NCBI GenBank assembly: GCA_946122785.1
Contig: CAMGYJ010000002.1
Coordinates: 40,512,495-40,576,494 of the forward strand
DNA length: 64,000 nt
Reading direction: 5' to 3'
From: Linum tenue
Lineage: Eukaryota; Streptophyta; Magnoliopsida; Malpighiales; Linaceae
Shown: positions 1 through 11,689 of the stretch, piece by piece
Layout of the letters: the number at the start of each line of letters is the position of its first letter
Position numbering within the stretch: position 1 is the first letter of the stretch
Translations under genes and position numbers: made by a program
Notes under the pieces: model-generated
Seen by the model: only the letters and a program-made list of their open reading frames with translations
The model's database searches: none
Told to the model about the DNA's origin: nothing

Positions 1-785
1 TGCCATTTGAGATTTTCAAATAGAGCAGTTGTTATGCTCTTGAGATATTTAAGATGAGCAGCAGTTATGCTCTTGAGAATCGTGGTGAAGAGCCACCACG
101 ACAAGTTTAAGATGTTAGGGGGATGAATCGTTACGACTCCTCTAACTAAGTTTAAGTTTTAGGAAAGCTTGGATGGCTTCTCATACGTATGAGTTGGGCA
201 ACCGGACTAGCTAGTGAGGGATTCCCGTGTCAGTCAAGAGATTTAAGTCAAGTTTTGAGCTTTAAGAGAGGAGAGTAACTTCAACTCCCTCAAAGTTTAA
301 GAGTTAAGATTTTAAGATTGGAAGTACAAACAACTTCCACCAATTTAAGTAAGTGTTTTAATTAAAGTGCTAAGTATTAGAAGTTTAAACGTAAGGGCGT
401 AGATTGACCCCAACTCACTCACCAGTTTGATGAGGAAGGAGCAGTTAGAGAGCAGCGAGATCGAGAGAAACAGTTCGAGGGAAGCTAGCTAGAGAGGACG
501 GTACAAGCGTCACAGAGGATGTCTAGTCAGAGTTTCACACAAGCAGCAGCACTTGAGACTAGTTAGTTATTATGTTTTATGATTATGAGTATAGACTGGA
601 GATCAAGCTGAGTTCTTAAAGTTTGAGTTAAGTTGCCCACGTGTTAGGGCGTTTCTTTGAACTACAAGAGTGGTTTTCAGAAATTTATTTATGAAAAATT
701 TTCCCATTGCAGTTTAAGCTTTGAGTGTTTTAATTTTCAAGGACATTTTGGTAAAATGAGTACCCGGCCGGGTTAGGGTGTTACA
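1..785 (+). repeat. 5' LTR (right-hand part) of a Ty3-like LTR element
   Basis: This stretch matches 6750-7075 plus 19342-19810, so it is the downstream part of one LTR of an element whose other LTR starts at 5330. It ends in GTGTTACA at 785, the inverted form of the TGTTACAC that opens the other LTR at 5330. A primer binding site follows at once, which fixes it as the 5' LTR of a plus-strand element. The upstream part of the LTR lies outside the window. Confidence 0.85.
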
Positions 786-788
786 TTT

Positions 789-803
789 TGGTATCAGAGC
801 CGG
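789..803 (+). other. Primer binding site, initiator-Met tRNA type
   Basis: TGGTATCAGAGCCGG begins three bases after the LTR end. It is complementary to the 3' end of plant initiator-methionine tRNA, which primes minus-strand DNA synthesis in many Ty1 and Ty3 elements. Confidence 0.85.
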
Positions 804-3023
804 TCTTTCTCTGTTTCTTGGTTTCCAAGGAATACTGGAATGTTGATCTCGGTTTTTAAAGGTTTTGTTTTAAGGGAAAGGAAAATGAGTCACGGGTCTC
901 CTTTTAAGTGTCTATAGAATCTCCAGTCTACTCTAATCGTATTAAGATAAATAACTTTAGTCTTAATAAAAAGTGTGCCAATCGCGAAGGGATATCCGAG
1001 GTATAAGTACGAGGATTCGAAGGAGTTGAAGGAGCACTACGAGGAATTTTCTACTTAGCCACTAACAAATGATCTAATAGGTTAAGATAAGCAAATAGGA
1101 GAACTATGAATCTCCAAAGAAGAGCTACAATCACTTGATGTTAGTAGCTATAATGATGGGAGAATTTTAGGGTCCTTGACCCTAAGTAGTGGCGAGTTGA
1201 GAAATAAAGAGGTACCACGAGAAGTCCTTCAACTAGTTTTAGTGGTCAACGCTATTACAACACAGTGACAAGGAGCAGTGGAAAGCTTAGACTTCAAGAG
1301 AAGCTAGTGTAGTATAAATGAAGTCAAGGAGGAAGTAAGTAGGTTAGAGGGGGTCTGAAAGGACGTCAATAAGTCAATAGTTAAGGAGGAGAGGAGGCAT
1401 AGTCCTTTACATATGACGAGAAAGGAACCCTTATAGATAAAGTACGTCACTAGAGAAGACGGTACATCACCCTGGGGAGTTAGGCTGGTAGCAAGCCTTT
1501 AAAAGGAACAAGACAAGTGTCAAGATGATCGAGGTAGAGAACGAGCTTGGATCAAGAATAACAATGTGCTAGTGAACAATGTCGAGCTAGAAAGAGGATG
1601 TATTGGGATATGAGAGACCCTACAAACTACCCATATCACAAAAGGTCAGGAGGTCGTTGAGACCATTGAAAGGGGAATGCAAGAGTTCACGATGATCTCT
1701 TTTGGGATTGTCCTATCCTGAATGTAGGGAGCACCTAGCCGTCTAGGGTACATGAGGGGTGACAGAAGGAGGAACCTCTGTAATAAGTTGGAACTAGAGG
1801 CTAAGAGCTAGAGTCTCGGAACCAGCTATAGGAGTAAGTCATTCAACCAACCGAGTATAGACAAGGAAGTAGAACGTTTAATGGAAGTTCGAATAGATAT
1901 TAGAGAATTTGAGGAGAAGTCTCAACGGTCGTAATAAAGAGAGTTTGCGTACAATACCAGGTAAGAGCAAGAAGGCTAGAGGAAGGTTGACGAGATTTCA
2001 AGAAGTCAATTGGTCAAGTATCAGGTGGGATTTGCAAGTTTCTTTGTGCGAATTTATCGTTAAAATTTCTTAATGATTGGTAAACAATCTAGAAGTAGTA
2101 CCGGACTTTGGGAAGTCGTTAGGAGCATAACTGTGAAGTGGCAATAGTGATGTCGTAGGGTGTATGGAGTCGAGGAAGGACATGAAAGTACCTAACGAAT
2201 GAGTGGGAATATGCGTAAATGACTCTAGTTCAAGGAGCATGCATGCATGGATGAAGGTAGTGAGGAAGGGTCAAAGCAAGGATATGAAGGACGACAAGGA
2301 GAAGTTAAGTTGATTGCCAAGGAGAACAATTAGACCATAGGATGTCGTCGAGAATTCAAAAACTCATAAGAAGGTGAAGGTGTCGCCGTCTTGATATGTC
2401 AAGGATATAAACTTAGCTTATAGGTCCAAAGATGTAAAGGGAAGAGAACACATAGGAACCTGGAGGACTGCATTGAGAGCAAGGAACATCAAGAAGAAGA
2501 GTCACGAGTAATAAATTAAGAGGGATATATGTTTAGGGAACATCATAATATTTGAAAGGATCATAAGTTTGGATGCATGTTAGGGAAAGATGCAGGGGAT
2601 ACTTCTAACGAGTATAGAAATTAAAAGCAGTGGTACGAGGATTTCAACGCTTAGTCATAGGTACAAGGAAATGATCATGTAGAGTAAGATTAAAGGCTAA
2701 GACGGAGTATTAAGGAACGAAAGTAAGAGATACAAGCTAGGAGGTACAAAGACCTAGGATACTAATGAGGGATTGCAGTTAAGCGTATGTTAAATGGGTC
2801 CCGACCTTACTAGAAAGAGTATAAGCCGCCATCAATAACCTGAGAATTCGAAAGGGGTGTTAAGGATATCGATAAGGAGGTGCAAGGGATTGACTTACAC
2901 TCAAGACATCATATATGGTGAATCAGTCATCAAGTTGTGTATCAAGTGGAGTTACCTAGAGGAGAAAAATGAGGTCTATAAAGGGGGGAAGAAGCGATAC
3001 TAAGGATCCAACATAGGTGTAGG

Positions 3024-4452
3024 TGACACGCTAAAACACAACACCTAACAATGGCCAAGTGTAACCAATGAAAGGGACTGCAGTATAGGCAAGTTTAATT
3101 ATCAACCCGGGGTCTAGATCTACTGCTTACTCCGTGATTCTCTATTATCTAGCAAACTAAGTCGAGTGATTGTTGTGAAAAGTAAAAGCAACAAGAAAGC
3201 AGTAATTTGTTCGGGTTTCTAAAGCAGGCAAGAGTCACTCGGGATTGAGTCCCCCTAGCCCCTTAGTTAGGTTCAATTGCAATTCCCTGGGTTGATTTAC
3301 TGTTGATTAAACTGCGGAAGATCCGACAGTAGCTTGGAATCTCTTAAGCTGACCAAGCCCTCTCAGTCTAACTACCCGGCAGACGACTAGTCTTCACCGG
3401 GATAGAAAGCTGAGGCTATGAACACAGAACTCCACTACTGGCGCCAAGAACACCAGTACAAAGCAGTAAACTGGCTAACTCTCGTATAGCCAATCTCCTA
3501 CTATCGAATGAAGAGGCTCTAACAACCTAATCAGATTCTATCTATCTCAGGTTGCAGCAGAAATTGAGAAAAGCTGATCAGACTCAAATCAATTCATTAA
3601 ACATGCGTCATTCGATTAAAATCAAACAGTAATATCATCCCAAGTCATTACAATCAAATCCCTAACACAAGGAACTAGGGTTCTTCATACCCAAGTGAGA
3701 GAAGGGTTCTACTCCATAGAGAGAGAAGAGAAAACAAGAATCGGATTAGTCATACTCATAACGATGAGGATATTCTGCTCCGGGACGATGATTTCCACTC
3801 CTATGACGATCTCCAGGCTCGATTCGATGAAATCCAGCTCTAGGACAGCTTCTAGGATGTGTTCTTCGCACTTTCTCTCTCTAGGGCTCTGTTTTTGCTC
3901 TGAAAACGCGATTCTCCCACTTCTGGCTCGGATTAGGCTTTAAAACCGAGTTTCCCCCGAGTTGCACGGCCAGGTGCACGGCCGTGCACATCACCATTCT
4001 GGCCGTGCACCCTGGAACGCGCCGTTTCATTTAGTCTGCCTTCGTACATCTTGCACGGCCAGGTGCACGGCCGTGCGTGGCCACACACAATCCCATGCGT
4101 GCCCACGCACAATCCCGCACGGCCAAACTGGTTACTTGCACGGCCGTGCGGATTTCACTTGTGCCCGTGCGTGCCCACGCACAATCCCGCACGGCCAGAA
4201 TTACATGTTGCACGGCCGTGCGTGGCCACGCACAATCCCGTGCGTGCCCACGCGACTTCCTCAGAACCTCGCCATGCGTCCGATCCTTGTCCAATCGACC
4301 TCAAACTCGCTCCCAAGCCTCCATTCACGTACTAGGACCTGAAATATCATAAACAAGCACAACCTAGCGTGAAATCGGCCCAAAACACGAGAATCAACAC
4401 CTCAAACGGTGTAAGAACGGGGGTAAAAACATGTGTAAATGATGGTCTATCA
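3024..4452 (-). repeat. Solo LTR of the family of the young non-autonomous element
   Basis: On the minus strand this 1429-bp block starts TGATAGACC and ends GCGTGTCA, matching the LTRs at 27187-28529 and 31601-32942. It is flanked by a perfect 5-bp duplication, GTAGG, at 3019-3023 and 4453-4457. No internal sequence accompanies it, so it is a solo LTR left by LTR-LTR recombination. It contains a cluster of TGCACGGCCGTGCA-type palindromes (about 3962-4240) next to a TTTAAA box (about 3938-3945). Open frames through this cluster are by-products of the repeats. Confidence 0.92.
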
Positions 4453-4939
4453 GTAGGTAATTAAGCAAACCAGGCACTCAGTACGTCAAACATTCACCAC
4501 ATAATTCTATGTCAGGAGATTCGAGGAGAGGCACATCAGTCAGCATTTGGAGAACGGAAGCCAAGGCCTGAGCGCGTTATGAACTGAATCCACAATGGGT
4601 CATGTCCTGAATAGGGCTGGCTAAGAATTTATCTCATTGATGTTTCTTATGGAAATCCTAAGTAGAGACCCTAGACAAACCATTGAGAACAATATGAAAT
4701 AAGAAACCATTATAGTACCAATGGCGTTTATGAAAGGGGAGTGCCATAGTGTCATAGTTGCCTTGAGAAAGTAGCTAGCCGAGTAAGTGATTTGTGAGAA
4801 ATGGGTGAGTTATAAGTCGGCCAAGTACCACACGAATTGGAGGCAAGGGTTTATAGCTCCAGGTTGTATAAGGTAAAGGAAGTATAAGTCCTTGCAGCAG
4901 AAGGATTACCTCAAGTGAGACTGTAGGTTATCATCAATG

Positions 4940-5000
4940 AACAAATTTCGAGGTTGAATTTTTTCTTAAGGAGGGAGGAAATGTGACACCTCGAATTCGA
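4940..5000 (+). other. Second polypurine tract and LTR-start-like junction
   Basis: AAATTTCGAGGTTGAATTTT followed by AAGGAGGGAGGAAA and then TGTGACACCTCG reads like the 3' end of a Tekay/Del-type internal region joined to an LTR start. The functional version of this arrangement lies about 350 bp downstream at 5291-5340. It is probably a relic of a related element or a duplicated 3' end. Confidence 0.5.
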
Positions 5001-5315
5001 TTTAAGGTTCAAAAACAAGTACTGAATGAGTTGGACCAATAAATCGACTCGAAATGTTGTCCCGTCACGCCTTATGCCCAAGTGGGGAATTAAAAAGGAT
5101 AAGTAGCCACTCAGAGCTGCCCGATGCTAACGAACTTGGTGAGAACCCCTTCTATGGTCAAGAGGAAATATAAGAAGTGAGGTAAACTATACGGGACAAG
5201 CAACAGACATCATCGAAGTACATTTAGGTAGAGTAAATTCTTGAGGCAAGGAAGTACAAAGATGGTGTAGAATGAGGAATGAGTTTCAAGCAAATTTCGG
5301 GGACGAAATTTTTAT

Positions 5316-5329
5316 ATGGGTGGAGGAAA
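5316..5329 (+). other. Polypurine tract
   Basis: ATGGGTGGAGGAAA sits directly before TGTTACACCCC, the start of the 3' LTR. This is the expected position of the plus-strand primer. Confidence 0.7.
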
Positions 5330-7075
5330 TGTTACACCCCATCTTTGTCTAAGCCGAAATGACGATTATGCCTTTGGTCCAAATTTGTCAAATTTCACCG
5401 TAATGTCGAGGAGGACTAAAACTGTGAATTATCGGTTCAAGCGGTGTCGAATTTCGACATAAAATGAGAAAGTTACGGACATTAATTGAGTTTCGGATTA
5501 AACTCACCACCAAGTGTGAATTTCCACAAAAAACCTGACTAATTAAAACCCTAGAACCCTTACCTAACCCACTCGGCCTCACCATGAAACCCTCGCAGCC
5601 TTTCTCCATCGAAAGCAACTTGCTCTCAGGAAATCAAAGCAAAGTTTGGGAGACAGGGCATAATCATTCTCCCTACTCCATCGACATGCAACAGCTGCGC
5701 GTATCAAGGAAGACCGAGAGCAGCTTGATTGTCGACCTAGGTCGCAGGAGGCATCGTCCCCGCTACTATGAGAGCTTGCTTACTGAGGGAGATCGCAGAG
5801 GCATTGGGGACGGAGTGGCATCGACGTGGGGCTGCTTTTCCCCGCCAGTACGAGGGCAGCAATCGGGGGCGGCAAGCCAGGCAGCTAGCTTAAGCAAGGA
5901 GGCGATCCCCGCTACTAAGAGGGCAGCCTGCTTAGGCAAGCGGCGGTACCTACTCCCTCTACCACGAGAGGTGCTAGTTCAAGCAAGGAGGCGATTTCAC
6001 TGGGGGCGTTTGGGACGTGAATGCGTGGCCATTATCAAGGAAGTCCGAGAGCAGCTTGATTGCCGACCTAGGTCGCAGGAGGCATCGTCCCCGCTACTAC
6101 GAACAGCTTGCTTACTGAGGGAGATCGCAGAGTCATTGGGGACGGAGCGGCATCGACGTGGGGCTGCTTCTCCCCGCTAGGAAGAGGGCAACAATCGGAG
6201 GCGGCAAGCTTAAGAAAGGAGGTGATCCCCGCTATTAAGAGGGCAGCCTGCTTAGGGAAGCGGCCCTACCTACTCCCTCTACTACGAGAGGTGCTAGCTT
6301 AAGCAAGGAGGTGATTTCACTAGGGGCGTTATTGCGTGGCCATTATCAGCCACACACATCAAGGAAGACCGACAGCAGCTTGATTGCCGACCTAGGTCGC
6401 AGAGGCATCGTCCCCGCTACTACGAGCAGCTTGCTGAGGGAGATCGCAGAGGCATTGGGGACGGAGTGGCATCGACGCGGGGCTCCTCTTCCCCGATAGC
6501 ATGAGGGCAGCAATCGGCGGCGGCAAGCCAGGCAGGTAGCTTAAGCAAGGAGGCAATCCCCGCCACTAAGAGGGCAGAGCGGCGCTATCTACTCCCTCTA
6601 TTACGAGAGGTGCTAGCTTAAGCAAGGAGGCGATTTCACTGGGGGCGTTTGGGACGTGATTGCGTGGCCGTTATCGGATGCCTCTCTGCTACGTCAACTA
6701 CCTGCTTAAGCAAGCAGGACCATTATCGGTGCGTATGCCGATGAGGGCGTTTGGGACGTGATTTTCATATAGAGTAGCTGTTATGCTCTTGAGATATTTA
6801 ATATGAGCAGCAGTTATGCTCTTGAGAATCATGGTGAAGAGCCACCACGATAAGTTTAAGATGTTAGGGGGATTAATCGTTACGACTCCCCTAACTAAGT
6901 TTAAGTTTAAGGAAAGCCAGGATGGCTTCTCATACGTATGAGTTGGGCAACCAGACTTGCTAGTGAGGGATCCTCGTGTCAGTCAAGATATTTAAGTCAA
7001 GTTTTGAGCTTTAAGAGAGGAGAGTAACTTCAACTCCCTCAAAGTTTAAGAGTTAAGATTTTAAGATTGGAAGTA
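5330..7075 (+). repeat. 3' LTR of the Ty3-like element, left part
   Basis: It begins TGTTACACCCC after the polypurine tract. It continues to the target duplication AAGTA (7071-7075), where the Athila/Tat-type element inserted. The LTR resumes after 19341. Its last part (from about 6750) matches the 5' LTR at 1-785. Adding the right part gives an LTR of about 2.2 kb, long mainly because of the internal tandem array at 5704-6680. Confidence 0.85.
5704..6680 (+). repeat. Tandem array, three units of about 324-331 bp, inside the LTR
   Basis: The phrase TCAAGGAAG(A/T)CCGA recurs at 5704, 6035 and 6359, giving periods of 331 and 324 bp. Each unit holds shared blocks such as GGTCGCAGGAGGCATCGTCC, GCTTAAGCAAGGAGG and ACTCCCTCTA. 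Open frames here (for example 5584-6180) are repeat by-products. The matching region of the 5' LTR is outside the window. Confidence 0.85.
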
Positions 7076-8429
7076 TGACTCACTCCTACTGTCACTCTAG
7101 AAATTGGCCAAGTGTAACCACTTCCTAAAGCATAGTATAGCGGGTTTGGGTTTTAATGTCAACCCGGGTCCTAGATTTGATGACTACTCAGTGAATTCTT
7201 GTTATCTAGCAGTGAAACTTTAGTGCGAGTCCAAATTAACAAACAAACTAAGAAAGTTAAACGATTCTCTTCAAGTCGAGAGAGGTCACCCGGATATGGT
7301 TCCCCCTAGACTGCCGTTAAGCCGGATTGCAATTTACCAAGTTCAGTTTTCAGGAAAGTTATATTGCGGAAGGTTCTTAAACAGTCTGAAGTCTCGACTA
7401 AAGGTCCCCAGACCCTCTCAATCTGAGTCTCCAGCGGGCGACTAACCTCCACCGGAGTAAACAGATTGAGGCCCTAACGAACCAAACCTCCACTGCCGAA
7501 TTGAATTCGGTACAGAATAGTGAATTGGCTCCTCGACTAAAGTCGCCAATTCACTACCTTCAATTAAGGGTGCTCTATCAACCTAGGCAGATATTCTCTT
7601 TCTAGGTTAAAGCAGAAACAATAGGAATTTGATCAGGATTCAAGTCATTCAATCATTCAAACCTCAATCGAATATAATCAACTCATAAAATCTGTACTTG
7701 GGTTCATACAATCAGACCTAACATACAAATCTAGGGTTCTCCATACCCAGATGAATGGGAAAACTACTCCATGGAGAGAGAAGCAAAAGCAGATTCAGAT
7801 GCGGAAATCATACTGTGAAGAATGAGTTTCTGCTCCTGGTCGTCGATCGGCACTTCTCCAAGCTCAAGTCGGGCTCCAATGGTGATTTATGCTTCACGAC
7901 CGGGACTCTGGTTCGTCGCTTTCTCTCTCTAGGAATCGCTCTGTCTCTCCAAAACTTGGAACCCTTGATTTTTGGCATTCTTTTCCTTTAAAAGGCTGAC
8001 TGTCGCGATATGCGGTCGAAATACGCGGTCGGGTATTTTGGGTCGCGACCGGGTATAATTGAAATGCGCCGTTTTGCCTCAGGGGAAATCCCCGGTTTGC
8101 TCCAATAATCCCCAACCGGGGATTTATGCTTCACGACCGGGACCCCTTCTGTTCCTCAGACGTCCAAAACGATAAATACCCGGTCTCCTCAAAATAATAC
8201 CCGGCCGGGTATTTTTGGTCATGGCCGGGTATTTTTGTCCTCCAGCACACTTCGACCCAAACGAGCTCCTTTCGACCCGAAACTCGTTTCTTCGCCGCGA
8301 TTCCAACGCCAAGTCCTGAAATATGACATAAACGCACAACCTAGCGTGAAATCGGCTTAAAACACGAGAATCAACATCTCAAACGGCTCAAGAATAGGGG
8401 TAAAAACATGTGCAATTATCGGTCTATCA
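7076..8429 (-). repeat. 3' LTR of the Athila/Tat-type element
   Basis: 1354 bp, ending (minus sense) in GTGAGTCA and starting TGATAGACC. Compared with the 5' LTR it has a different segment around 7880-7910 and an extra palindromic GCCGGGTATT-type copy around 8180-8210. A TTTAAA box lies at about 7985-7995, with CCGGTCGGGTA-type palindromes upstream of it in minus sense (8010-8235). Confidence 0.92.
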
Positions 8430-8446
8430 AACTCCCCCACACTTAA
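8430..8446 (-). other. Polypurine tract of the Athila/Tat-type element
   Basis: In minus sense TTAAGTGTGGGGGAGTT directly precedes the 3' LTR. The same 17 bases precede the 3' LTR of the young non-autonomous element at 31584-31600. Confidence 0.85.
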
Positions 8447-9344
8447 CCGTTTGCTTGTCCCCAAGCAAACCTAATTCAAACCAATGCAACTCTCCAGACC
8501 TCTATAGCAACCAACAACCCCGATCATAGGTAGAGGATTTCCTAGATCATTTAGCAGCTTACGAGGTCAACCGACGCACAAGTCATCTCACAACTTCTTC
8601 GGCGAGAGCGCTAGTCTCGAGTCAGCATCATGGCAAATAGTGAACATAGGACAAATGAATCGTGGACGAATGGACTCTCAAAAACAAAAGATCATGGACT
8701 CACCTTTTTAAGGTGCTCTATTTTCTTCTTGAAGATGGTTGGAACCCCTTTTCTTTCTTTTTTGCTTGTTTTCCTGTTTTATTTTTCAAAGGTTCCAACC
8801 AGTTTTTCAGAAAATGGGGGCTCCCACCTAGCAGAGGTTTTGCGGGAGCCCGGTTCTTACCGGCCATGCCAGGAGCGAATTTCTCGAGCCTCGTGCGGGG
8901 GAAAGACATGTAAGGGGGCTGGAGATAGTAGGTGGAAATTGGGAACGGATTCTCGTCTCCCCTTACACACTTTCGCCCTATTCGCACGGGAGACGTTATT
9001 TTAAAGCACATTTTCGAGCACCTGTTATTTCCAAAACATGATACAGGAGTCCATGACAGGTAGAGAGTCCACAACACCACACAATTCAAGGGTCCTAAGA
9101 TCACTAATTCACTCAATCAACCAACACAATATAAAGAAGAAATGAGAATTCTTAAATGCATCAACATCCTCCATAGTGCTACACTACCTCCCTAGGTTGC
9201 AAATTACTAAAGAGGCTGTCAATTCAAAGCATACTGAGCAGGCAATTGCAAGGAACACGTACTTGGAGCCCTCAAATTTAAAAATTTGGACAGTGGACTA
9301 GGCTCCAAGCACACAAACAGATCTAATGCAGTCAAAAGATAAAC

Positions 9345-9368
9345 ATCCCCCCCCCCCCCACACTTAAG
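9345..9368 (-). other. Internal polypurine-like tract with a 13-base homopolymer
   Basis: In minus sense CTTAAGTGT is followed by a run of 13 G (plus-strand C run 9347-9359) and GATGTTT. The preceding CTCCATTGAGGGCAATGTC block and the tract recur in the young non-autonomous element at about 30028-30070. It resembles the true polypurine tract but lies about 0.9 kb internal to the 3' LTR. Confidence 0.6.
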
Positions 9369-9650
9369 ATTGACATTGCCCTCAATGGAGAAGAGGGAAG
9401 GAAAGGGGAATGATGTTACCGGTGTGCACGGACTGCAGGAGACTGGAAGTGGACCAGTCGGAATGAAGCGGACTGGAGAGAGGACCAGTCAGGAATAAGC
9501 ACAACTAAAGGAAACCAAAGAGCTCAAACACAATACGTTAGGTCCAATGGTCAGCCCAATAGTACAACATCCAAAATAAAAAAGAACGAAACTAAACCGA
9601 CACAAGACAGTTTGCATGCTGACAAAAACAAAAACACTCAAAACATGCCA

Positions 9651-11112
9651 CTAGGGCCCTCCTAGACCGGGGAAGTCGATCTGGTTCATAAGGTCATCGT
9701 CGCCATCCTCCGGTGGTGGTGGTGGTGGCGAATGATCCCACCGGGTGGTCCAGTGGTGCTCCTCTGGTGGGTGACAAGCCTGGAGCAGGTGCTCCGAGTA
9801 CTCCATCAATCGGCGGCCTCGATCTCTCTCCCGCTCGATGAGAGCACTAGTGACTCCCATATGGGTCTCTAAGCGGCCGAGGCGCTCGTCAACAACCGTC
9901 AGCCTGGACTGGTACTCGGCCTGGTGGGCCGAATACTGCTGGTAGAACTGGACCTGATGGTCCATGAGCTGCTGGTTCTGAAGGCCGAGCTGCTGGAACT
10001 GGAGCCCCATCTGCTGGAACTGCTCTGTGAAGAAGTCCATCGACGAGCCAGAAGCCATCGACGGACCAGAAGGACCAGAGGAAGACTCACCTCTCTCTGA
10101 TCTCCGTTGTGGTTGAAGGTCCCCTGGTGGAGATAGCGGGGGCTCCGGCTCATCGGCATCCATGGCCCCGCCATCATTATCATCCTCCTCCTCCTCCTCC
10201 TCCTCCTCGCCGGAGTAGTCAGCGTCCTCCTCGTCTTCATCGAGTTCACATCCTCCTCAGGAGGCATGGAAAGCCCATCTACCCAGGTGCGGGTGTCATC
10301 AGTGGCCAGGAGGAGTGCGTTGTGGAGCACTTCCCAGCTGAGGGGGGTGGAGCTGCCCAGGACAGAAGAATCATGGAGTCCCTGGAAGCTGATGTCGAAA
10401 TGGCGCGCCAAACGGGTGATCAGAGGGGACCACAGTAGAGATGGTTGGGCTTCCCGTGGCACCGGGAGAAGGTGGTGGCCACGAAAGAAGCCAAGTGGAG
10501 CAGGTGCTCCGGGCGCCCCATCGAGTACATGGCATAGAGCACCCGCTTCGGAATCTTGTGCGAGCCGGTGACGTTGGGGACGATGGAGAGAGTGATGAGC
10601 AGGTTCAGGATGTGCCACTGCGGCTTGAGGGTGCGGACGTATGTCTGGTCAGGGTCAAAGTAATCATGCCAATAGGTCTCCCTGGCTATCTGGCGGTAGA
10701 ACCCGTCCTGGTGCCAGTCGGTCGGGTTCGGGATCTCGATCTCGTGGCAGTCGAATGGGTGGTACTCGATCCCCAAGGCGTAGGCCAACCCGTCAATGGT
10801 CAGCTCCCGAGGGTAGCCACCCAGCCTGAATGTCACTGCATAGGAGTCCCGGGCCGCTTTGTTGTCGTACTTGAACGTGGTGTAGAATTCCCACACCAGC
10901 TCAGTGTAGGTGAGCTCCTCTATGGCCAGCAGCGTCCGCCAATCGCGGTGGCTGATGGCGGCGGTGAGCTCCTGTATGCAGTGGAGCTGCTCGAACACTG
11001 CCCACTCTAGATGGTGGTGGCGCTCCAACTTCCCCCGAATCACCGCGCGGAACTGGTCCGCGTAATCCGGGTGCAGGCGCAGGCCCTGCACAAACGGATG
11101 GTCGAGTGACAT
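9651..11112 (-). pseudogene. 3' ORF downstream of integrase, Athila ORF-like, two frameshifts
   Basis: The first segment (11112 to about 10435) reads MSLDHPFVQGLRLHPDYADQ and contains FYTTFKYDNKAARDSYAVTF and RLGGYPRELTIDGLAYALGI, the pattern of the plant-transposon ORF found in Athila-type elements. The frame then shifts near 10435 into LITRLARHFDISFQGL, and again near 10250 into an acidic stretch. A Gln-rich tail follows (FFTEQFQQMGLQFQQLGLQN), predicted coiled coil, ending LMNQIDFPGLGGP at 9651. I see no transmembrane segment, so an envelope role is not supported. The role of this ORF family is unknown. It lies about 1.1 kb past the pol stop. Confidence 0.75.
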
Positions 11113-11188
11113 GCTCCTGCAAAATCAACAAACCAAAGGTGGAGCCAAGAAATAACTTGTCAGGACCAACAACATGGGTTCATCACTT

Positions 11189-11202
11189 CCCCCACACTTA
11201 AG
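11189..11202 (-). other. Third polypurine-like tract, upstream of the 3' ORF
   Basis: In minus sense CTTAAGTGTGGGGG lies about 75 bases before the start of the 3' ORF. It is the third copy of the same motif in the element (with 8430-8446 and 9345-9368). Confidence 0.55.
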
Positions 11203-11689
11203 GACCACCTAGGCTAACAGTTTTAAGCACAGCCGGTTGAATCGCAAGCAACGCAACCGGAATCAGGGCAAGAACCACAGAACCCACCACATCAATTACA
11301 CGGGCAGCACACACACCATATATATAACCATGCATACTCAAAGCATCCCTCACCCTACTCTAAATCATGCATGCAAATACAGTTCTCGGTCCTACAATCT
11401 ACAGTTCGATTTTCCAGGAAAAGAGCAGTTAATAAGAAACACACCTGGAAACTCAAGTAGAACTGTAGCTAAGGCTAAAAAACGGGTGAGGGACGCGAGA
11501 AGGAGGCCAAAAATGACCCGGGAGGCTCGCCGAAAAATGGTCGGAAAACGACCGGCGGCGGAGCGCGGCTGCCGGTGGCGCTCAAGAAGAGAGAGAGGGG
11601 AGAGGATTTGGAAGGAAGAGAGAGAGGAAAATTTTGAAAAATGAGGGTAGAGAGAGAAACTGACCGGGGGTTTGCTATAAATAGCAAAA

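Larger units (their letters stand above)
786..5329 (+). mobile_element. Coding-poor internal region of a Ty3-like (Tekay/Del-like) element
   Basis: The region lies between the PBS at 789 and the polypurine tract at 5316-5329. No long open frame and no gag, protease, RT or integrase motif can be read here in any frame. Without the solo LTR at 3024-4452 the internal part is about 3.1 kb. The 3' end has an AAATTTCGGGGACGAAATTT block followed by a purine tract, as in Tekay/Del chromoviruses. It is either a large non-autonomous derivative (LARD-like) or a heavily decayed autonomous copy. Stop codons are too frequent to decide by eye. Confidence 0.65.

Noticed and set aside
3962..4342. Overlapping frames on both strands with HGQVHGRA-type repeats
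   Set aside because: Produced by GC-rich palindromes in an LTR; the same frames appear in all copies only because the LTRs are similar.
5584..6180. 198-codon frame on the plus strand
   Set aside because: Runs through the 330-bp tandem array of an LTR and has no family resemblance.
10109..11010. Proline- and valine-rich frames on the plus strand
   Set aside because: Reverse-strand shadow of the 3' ORF of the Athila-type element.
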